Assembly: GCA_041676705.1 (NCBI GenBank)
Contig: JBAYRL010000005.1
Coordinates: 62,001 to 126,000, forward strand
Reading direction: 5' to 3'
Length of the DNA stretch: 64,000 bases
Source of the DNA: Acidimicrobiia bacterium
GTDB lineage: Bacteria > Actinomycetota > Acidimicrobiia > Acidimicrobiales > SKKL01
Positions 60,298 to 64,000 of this stretch are shown in pieces (the first letter of the stretch is position 1; every line of letters starts with the position of its first letter). The notes beneath the pieces were generated by a model that saw only the letters and a list, made by a program, of their open reading frames with translations, did not search any database and was not told the origin of the DNA. Position numbers and translations under genes: made by a program.

Positions 60298-61587
60298 ATG
60301 CTGGATTTGCGCCGGGTAAGAACCGACCCCGAAATCGTGAAGGCTGCACTAGCGCGTCGTGGTGACGATGGTGTGTCTATCGACAACTTATTAGAGCTCG
60401 ATGCTACACGGCGGTCGTTAGCCTCTTCTCGGGATGAACTGCGAACCCAAGTGAATGCCATCTCTAAAGAAGTGGGCCAGCTGTTTCGCGACAAACGCCA
60501 AGATGATGCCGCTCAGCTGCAGGCGAAAAGCCGTGAACTTGGTGCGAAAGAAGCTGAGCTAGATAGCCAAGTGGCCGAAGTAGAAGCGAAAATCCGTGAG
60601 GTGCTGCTGGTTCTGCCCAATCTGCCTAGCGACGATGCCCCTGATGGGGCCGGCGAACAAGACAACGTAATTTTACGGGTCGAGGGCTACGACGCCGCTA
60701 ACTATGCTCCCCACCAGCGGGTACCGCATTGGGAAATTGCCAGTGAGCTGGGCTTGCTCGACCAAGAAGCCGCCGGTCGTATTTCAGGTGCCATGTTTTC
60801 TATGTACCGCGGCGAAGGTGCCCGTTTACTTCGAGCGATGATTCAATACTCCCTCGACCAAAACGGTGACGCCTACGAAGAAATTCGCCCACCAACTCTG
60901 GTACGTACTGACACCATGATCGCCACCGGCCATCTGCCGAAGTTTGTCGATGAGGCCTACCACATGGAACGCGACGAACTTTGGGCTATTCCCACCGCCG
61001 AAGTGCCCCTAACCTCGCTAGGTCGTGACCAGATATTTGAAGAGGCCGACCTACCAATGAAATTTATGGCCCATACCTCTTGCTACCGCCGTGAGGCTGG
61101 TGCGGCTGGCCGCGACACCCGCGGGGTGCTGCGCAGCCATGAATTCGACAAGGTGGAGTTGTTGGCCTACGCCGCCACTGCCGAAACGGCTCAGGAGGCC
61201 CAAGCCGATATTTTGGCTCGCTCAGAAGCTATTTTGCGTGACTTGGGGCTCGCATATCGGGTATTAGACTTGTGTGCTGGCGACATTGGAAATTCGGCTG
61301 CTCGTACTTGGGACATTGAAGCCTACGCGCCTGGTTGCGATATGTGGTTGGAAGTCTCATCGGTATCGTGGTTCTCGGACTACCAAGCTCGGCGTGCCAA
61401 CATCCGTTTTCGTCCGTCCGCCGGTGGCTCTCCTGAAGTAATTCACACCGTTAACGGTTCGGCTATGGGCTGGCCTCGCACTTGGGCGGCGGTGGTGGAA
61501 ACACACCGCCAAGCCGATGGCACCATTTCAGTTCCCGAAGTGTTAAGGCCCTACATGCGTGGCACCGAGGTGATTGGACCTCGCTGA
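60298..61587 (+). CDS. serS: Seryl-tRNA synthetase
   Basis: 429 residues. The N-terminal coiled-coil arm (about 30-105) binds the long variable arm of tRNA-Ser. Class II motifs are present: motif 2 as MAHTSCYRREAGAAGRDTRG and motif 3 as GSAMGWPRTWAAVVE, which is somewhat divergent from the more common GSGLAVGRT form. TAEVPLTSL contributes to the serine site. Essential for translation. The stop overlaps the ATG of the following transporter gene (TGATG). Confidence 0.95.
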   Translation: MLDLRRVRTDPEIVKAALARRGDDGVSIDNLLELDATRRSLASSRDELRTQVNAISKEVGQLFRDKRQDDAAQLQAKSRELGAKEAELDSQVAEVEAKIREVLLVLPNLPSDDAPDGAGEQDNVILRVEGYDAANYAPHQRVPHWEIASELGLLDQEAAGRISGAMFSMYRGEGARLLRAMIQYSLDQNGDAYEEIRPPTLVRTDTMIATGHLPKFVDEAYHMERDELWAIPTAEVPLTSLGRDQIFEEADLPMKFMAHTSCYRREAGAAGRDTRGVLRSHEFDKVELLAYAATAETAQEAQADILARSEAILRDLGLAYRVLDLCAGDIGNSAARTWDIEAYAPGCDMWLEVSSVSWFSDYQARRANIRFRPSAGGSPEVIHTVNGSAMGWPRTWAAVVETHRQADGTISVPEVLRPYMRGTEVIGPR

Positions 61588-62693
61588 TGAGCGCGGATGA
61601 GGTAGCGATCCGGCTCGACTCGGTCACCAAAGTGTTTCCGGGCGCCACCACCGCGGCTGTTGCGTCGCTTGACCTCGAAATTCCGGCTGGTCGTCTGGTG
61701 GTCTTTGTGGGACCTTCGGGTTGCGGTAAAACCACCACGCTTAAAATGATCAACCGACTAATCGATCCCACCTCAGGCACGATTTCGGTGCTCGGCAACA
61801 ATATTTTGGAACTCCCCAAGCATGAACTGCGTCGCCAAATTGGCTATGTGATCCAGCAAATTGGGCTGTTTCCTCATCGCACCATCGAAGCTAACATTGG
61901 CACTGTCCCCAAACTTTTAGGTTGGCCAAAGCGACGCATTCGTGAGCGGGTGGCCGAGTTGGTGTCATTAGTCGGCCTTGATCCGGAAATGATGCGGCGA
62001 TATCCAAGTGAACTTTCCGGTGGTCAGCAACAACGGGTCGGTGTGGCCAGGGCCTTGGCGGCTGACCCACCGATCTTATTGATGGATGAGCCATACAGTG
62101 CTGTTGATCCAGTAGTTCGTGCTCGACTACAAAGTGAGCTGCTTGAACTTCAACGGCGGCTGAACAAAACCACGGTTCTAGTTACCCACGATATTGATGA
62201 GGCCATTCTCCTTGGTGATGAAGTAGTTCTCTTTGAAACCGGGGGTATTGTGGCGCAACAGTGCACCCCGGCAGAACTATTAGCGGCACCTGCCTCACCC
62301 TTTGTTGAAGAGTTCTTGGGTAAAGAACGGGGCTTGCGGCGGCTTTCATTAATGACCCCGAATGACATTGAAATCAGTTTGGACTGGACCGTGCAGGCCA
62401 ATGCCACGGCGGCTGAAGCCTTAGGGGTAATCCAAGACCAAAAACTTGATTGGGTGGCGGTAGCTGATGGAGATCAGCTGTGCGGCTGGGTTTGGGAGGA
62501 TGAAATACGTGGACTCGATCGAATGGGCGACGCAACCATGCATTCATTCCGAGCGGTCGTCGATTTAAACACCACCTTGCGTGCCACCCTTGATGAGATT
62601 GTAAATTCCAAGACCCGGGTGGCGGTCGTGATAGATGATGGGCGCTATTTAGGCATGGTGACCGTGGCGGCTATAAGCGAGGGCATCGCCTAG
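61587..62693 (+). CDS. Osmoprotectant-type ABC importer ATPase (OpuCA/ProV-like)
   Basis: About 368 residues from ATG 61587 overlapping the serS stop; upstream in-frame codons lie inside serS. Walker A VGPSGCGKTTTLKMINRLI, signature LSGGQQQRVGVARAL, Walker B PILLMDEPYSAVDP, H-loop VLVTHDIDEA. The MINRLIDPTSG segment and IGYVIQQIGLFPHRT are typical of glycine betaine/choline importers. The C-terminal 100 residues resemble a degenerate CBS pair, used in this family to sense ionic strength. Two permease genes follow. Confidence 0.9.
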   Translation: MSADEVAIRLDSVTKVFPGATTAAVASLDLEIPAGRLVVFVGPSGCGKTTTLKMINRLIDPTSGTISVLGNNILELPKHELRRQIGYVIQQIGLFPHRTIEANIGTVPKLLGWPKRRIRERVAELVSLVGLDPEMMRRYPSELSGGQQQRVGVARALAADPPILLMDEPYSAVDPVVRARLQSELLELQRRLNKTTVLVTHDIDEAILLGDEVVLFETGGIVAQQCTPAELLAAPASPFVEEFLGKERGLRRLSLMTPNDIEISLDWTVQANATAAEALGVIQDQKLDWVAVADGDQLCGWVWEDEIRGLDRMGDATMHSFRAVVDLNTTLRATLDEIVNSKTRVAVVIDDGRYLGMVTVAAISEGIA

Positions 62694-62707
62694 TAGGGGC
62701 AATTGTT

Positions 62708-63394
62708 GTGAACGAATTTTGGCTTGTCGCCCAAGCATCATTGCGAGATGAGTTCATCTCGTGGCGTTGGGTTGGCGACCACCTAGACCTGGTGTGGGAA
62801 CGCACCATCGACCACCTTGAGTTGACGGCTTTTGCGGTGGGGGTGGGTTTAGCGATTGCGCTGGCCTTAAGTTTGGTGGCGCTGCGTTGGCCTAAAACCT
62901 ACCCGCCCATTACTTGGGTCACAGGCTTCTTTTACACCGTGCCGTCGCTAGCGTTGTTCGCTTTCTTGGTCTCGATTACCGGTCTCGGCTTCACAACCTC
63001 AGAAATTGCGTTGGTTAGCTACACCCTGTTGATTTTGGTGCGCAATATTGTGACGGGGGTTAACAGTGTGTCGCCAGCAGTCATCGAGGCCGCTGATGCC
63101 ATGGGCTATACGCCGCTGCGCCGATTCATAAGTGTGGAATTACGATTGGCGACCCCCACCATAATCGCCGGGGTTCGAGTGGCTACGGTGACGGTGGTCG
63201 GTCTAGTGACCATCACCGCCTTAGTGGGGATGGGGGGTTACGGCCTTTTTATTCTTGATGGTTTGCGCCGTGAATTCTCCACGCCCATCGTTCTAGGAAC
63301 GGGACTCTCCCTCGTTCTAGCGGTACTGCTTGATCTGCTACTGGTGCTGTTGGAGCGGCTTTCGACCCCGTGGGCGAAGCGAGGTGCCCCATAA
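62708..63394 (+). CDS. Osmoprotectant-type ABC permease (OpuCB-like)
   Basis: 228 residues from GTG 62708. Five to six membrane helices; the EAA loop reads IEAADAMGYTPLRRFISVELRLATPTIIAG, and PSLALFAFLVSITGLGF is typical of the OpuCB/ProW group. It forms half of the channel for compatible solutes such as glycine betaine. Its stop overlaps the next ATG (TAATG). Confidence 0.9.
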   Translation: MNEFWLVAQASLRDEFISWRWVGDHLDLVWERTIDHLELTAFAVGVGLAIALALSLVALRWPKTYPPITWVTGFFYTVPSLALFAFLVSITGLGFTTSEIALVSYTLLILVRNIVTGVNSVSPAVIEAADAMGYTPLRRFISVELRLATPTIIAGVRVATVTVVGLVTITALVGMGGYGLFILDGLRREFSTPIVLGTGLSLVLAVLLDLLLVLLERLSTPWAKRGAP

Positions 63395-64000
63395 TGCTCG
63401 ACTCGTTTTCGGAGTTTTGGAACTACATAACCGAAGCCTCAAACTGGTGGGGTCGAAACGGTATCGCCAACCGTACCTGGGCTCATGTTCAGATTTCGGT
63501 GATAGCAACGGCCGTGGCCGCCGCCATCTCGATTCCACCGGCGTTGGTGCTCGGACATATAAAGCGTGGAGGTGTGTTGGCAGTCTCATTGGCCAACATC
63601 GGCCGGGCGCTACCCAGCTTTGGCATTATGGCATTAGCCGTGCCGTTCTCAATCCGTTGGGGGTTCGGCTTAGGGTTTTGGCCGACCATGGTTCCTCTGG
63701 TGCTCTTGGGGATCCCACCGGTTTTTACCAACACCTACACCGGGGTGCGCGAGGTTGACCCGGCCATAGTCCAGTCGGCTAACGGTATGGGACTGCAACC
63801 CTTTCAAGTGCTGGGCCAGGTAGAGCTGCCAATCGCGTTGCCATTAATTGTGAATGGTTTACGCATCGCGGCGGTTCAAATTGTGGCAACCGCTACACTT
63901 GGTGCGTTGATTGGTTTCTCTGCGCTCGGTTCTTTCATTACCGAAGGTTTGTCGCAATTTAATGACGGCAAATTGTTGACCGGGGCTTTCTTGGTAGCAG
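63394..64000 (+). CDS. Second osmoprotectant-type ABC permease (OpuCD-like), 3' end outside window
   Basis: The frame is open from ATG 63394 to the window end (202 codons). It starts MLDSFSEFWNYITEASNWWG and contains HVQISVIATAVAAAISIPPA, ANIGRALPSFGIMALAVPFS and the EAA loop QSANGMGLQPFQVLGQVELP. It pairs with the preceding permease; a substrate-binding protein gene would be expected just outside the window. Confidence 0.9.
   Translation, partial: MLDSFSEFWNYITEASNWWGRNGIANRTWAHVQISVIATAVAAAISIPPALVLGHIKRGGVLAVSLANIGRALPSFGIMALAVPFSIRWGFGLGFWPTMVPLVLLGIPPVFTNTYTGVREVDPAIVQSANGMGLQPFQVLGQVELPIALPLIVNGLRIAAVQIVATATLGALIGFSALGSFITEGLSQFNDGKLLTGAFLVA

Overview
The window looks like an actinobacterial chromosome, most probably an Acidimicrobiia-type member. 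This rests on gene style (ClpS next to a DUF2017 protein, an aa3 oxidase whose subunit II carries a fused cytochrome c, a tad pilus locus, RegX3-like phosphate control) and is an inference; no rRNA or other phylogenetic marker was compared. The backbone has intermediate GC. The stretch from about 18 to 38.4 kb is visibly GC-richer in codon use and has the look of acquired DNA.

Layout. 1-3.0 kb: end of a tad/Flp pilus operon (cpaF fragment, tadB, tadC) with an overlapping response regulator. 3.2-6.0 kb: cystathionine beta-synthase and a cystathionine gamma-lyase/synthase (transsulfuration). 6.0-12.4 kb: a phosphate regulon (five-unit PHO-box-like array, pstS, pstC, pstA, pstB, a PhoU-histidine kinase fusion and its response regulator). 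12.6-15.1 kb: dtd, an O-methyltransferase, a paired SMR exporter and a GNAT protein.

15.3-38.5 kb is an accessory island ending at tRNA-Ala. It starts with wrecked toxin-antitoxin pieces (N-terminally cut MntA-like nucleotidyltransferase; HTH antitoxin with a 28-residue stub of its PIN toxin) and a DUF4238 protein. The core is an apparently complete type 1 BREX phage-defence operon on the minus strand (brxA-brxB-brxC-pglX-pglZ-brxL), joined almost entirely by overlapping start/stop codons and followed by a TrlF-like PHP-ABC ATPase. To its right lie an AlbA_2/Schlafen-like gene broken by a stop and two frameshifts, an overlapping gene for a HEPN-like protein, truncated tRNA-like relics, fragments of a conjugation ATPase and other conjugative-element genes, a zinc-ribbon protein of unknown role, a 17-bp perfect hairpin, and a serine-recombinase tail that runs into tRNA-Ala(TGC). 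I read this as a decayed integrative conjugative element that left a defence module behind.

38.6-50 kb is backbone: universal stress protein, S9 peptidase, a divergent citrate synthase pair (one with an HTH domain), prfC, mgtE, a small membrane protein under a CsoR-type palindrome, tRNA-Phe/Asp/Glu, DUF2017, clpS and heme A synthase. 50-58.5 kb holds ctaB and a long cytochrome oxidase operon. Ahead of the normal ctaC-ctaD-ctaE-ctaF it encodes a second subunit I-like protein that has lost all three CuB histidines, a second subunit III-like protein and an unknown membrane protein; this is the most unusual metabolic arrangement in the window. 58.5-64 kb: an ABC exporter pair, serS, and an osmoprotectant-type ABC importer cut off by the window end.
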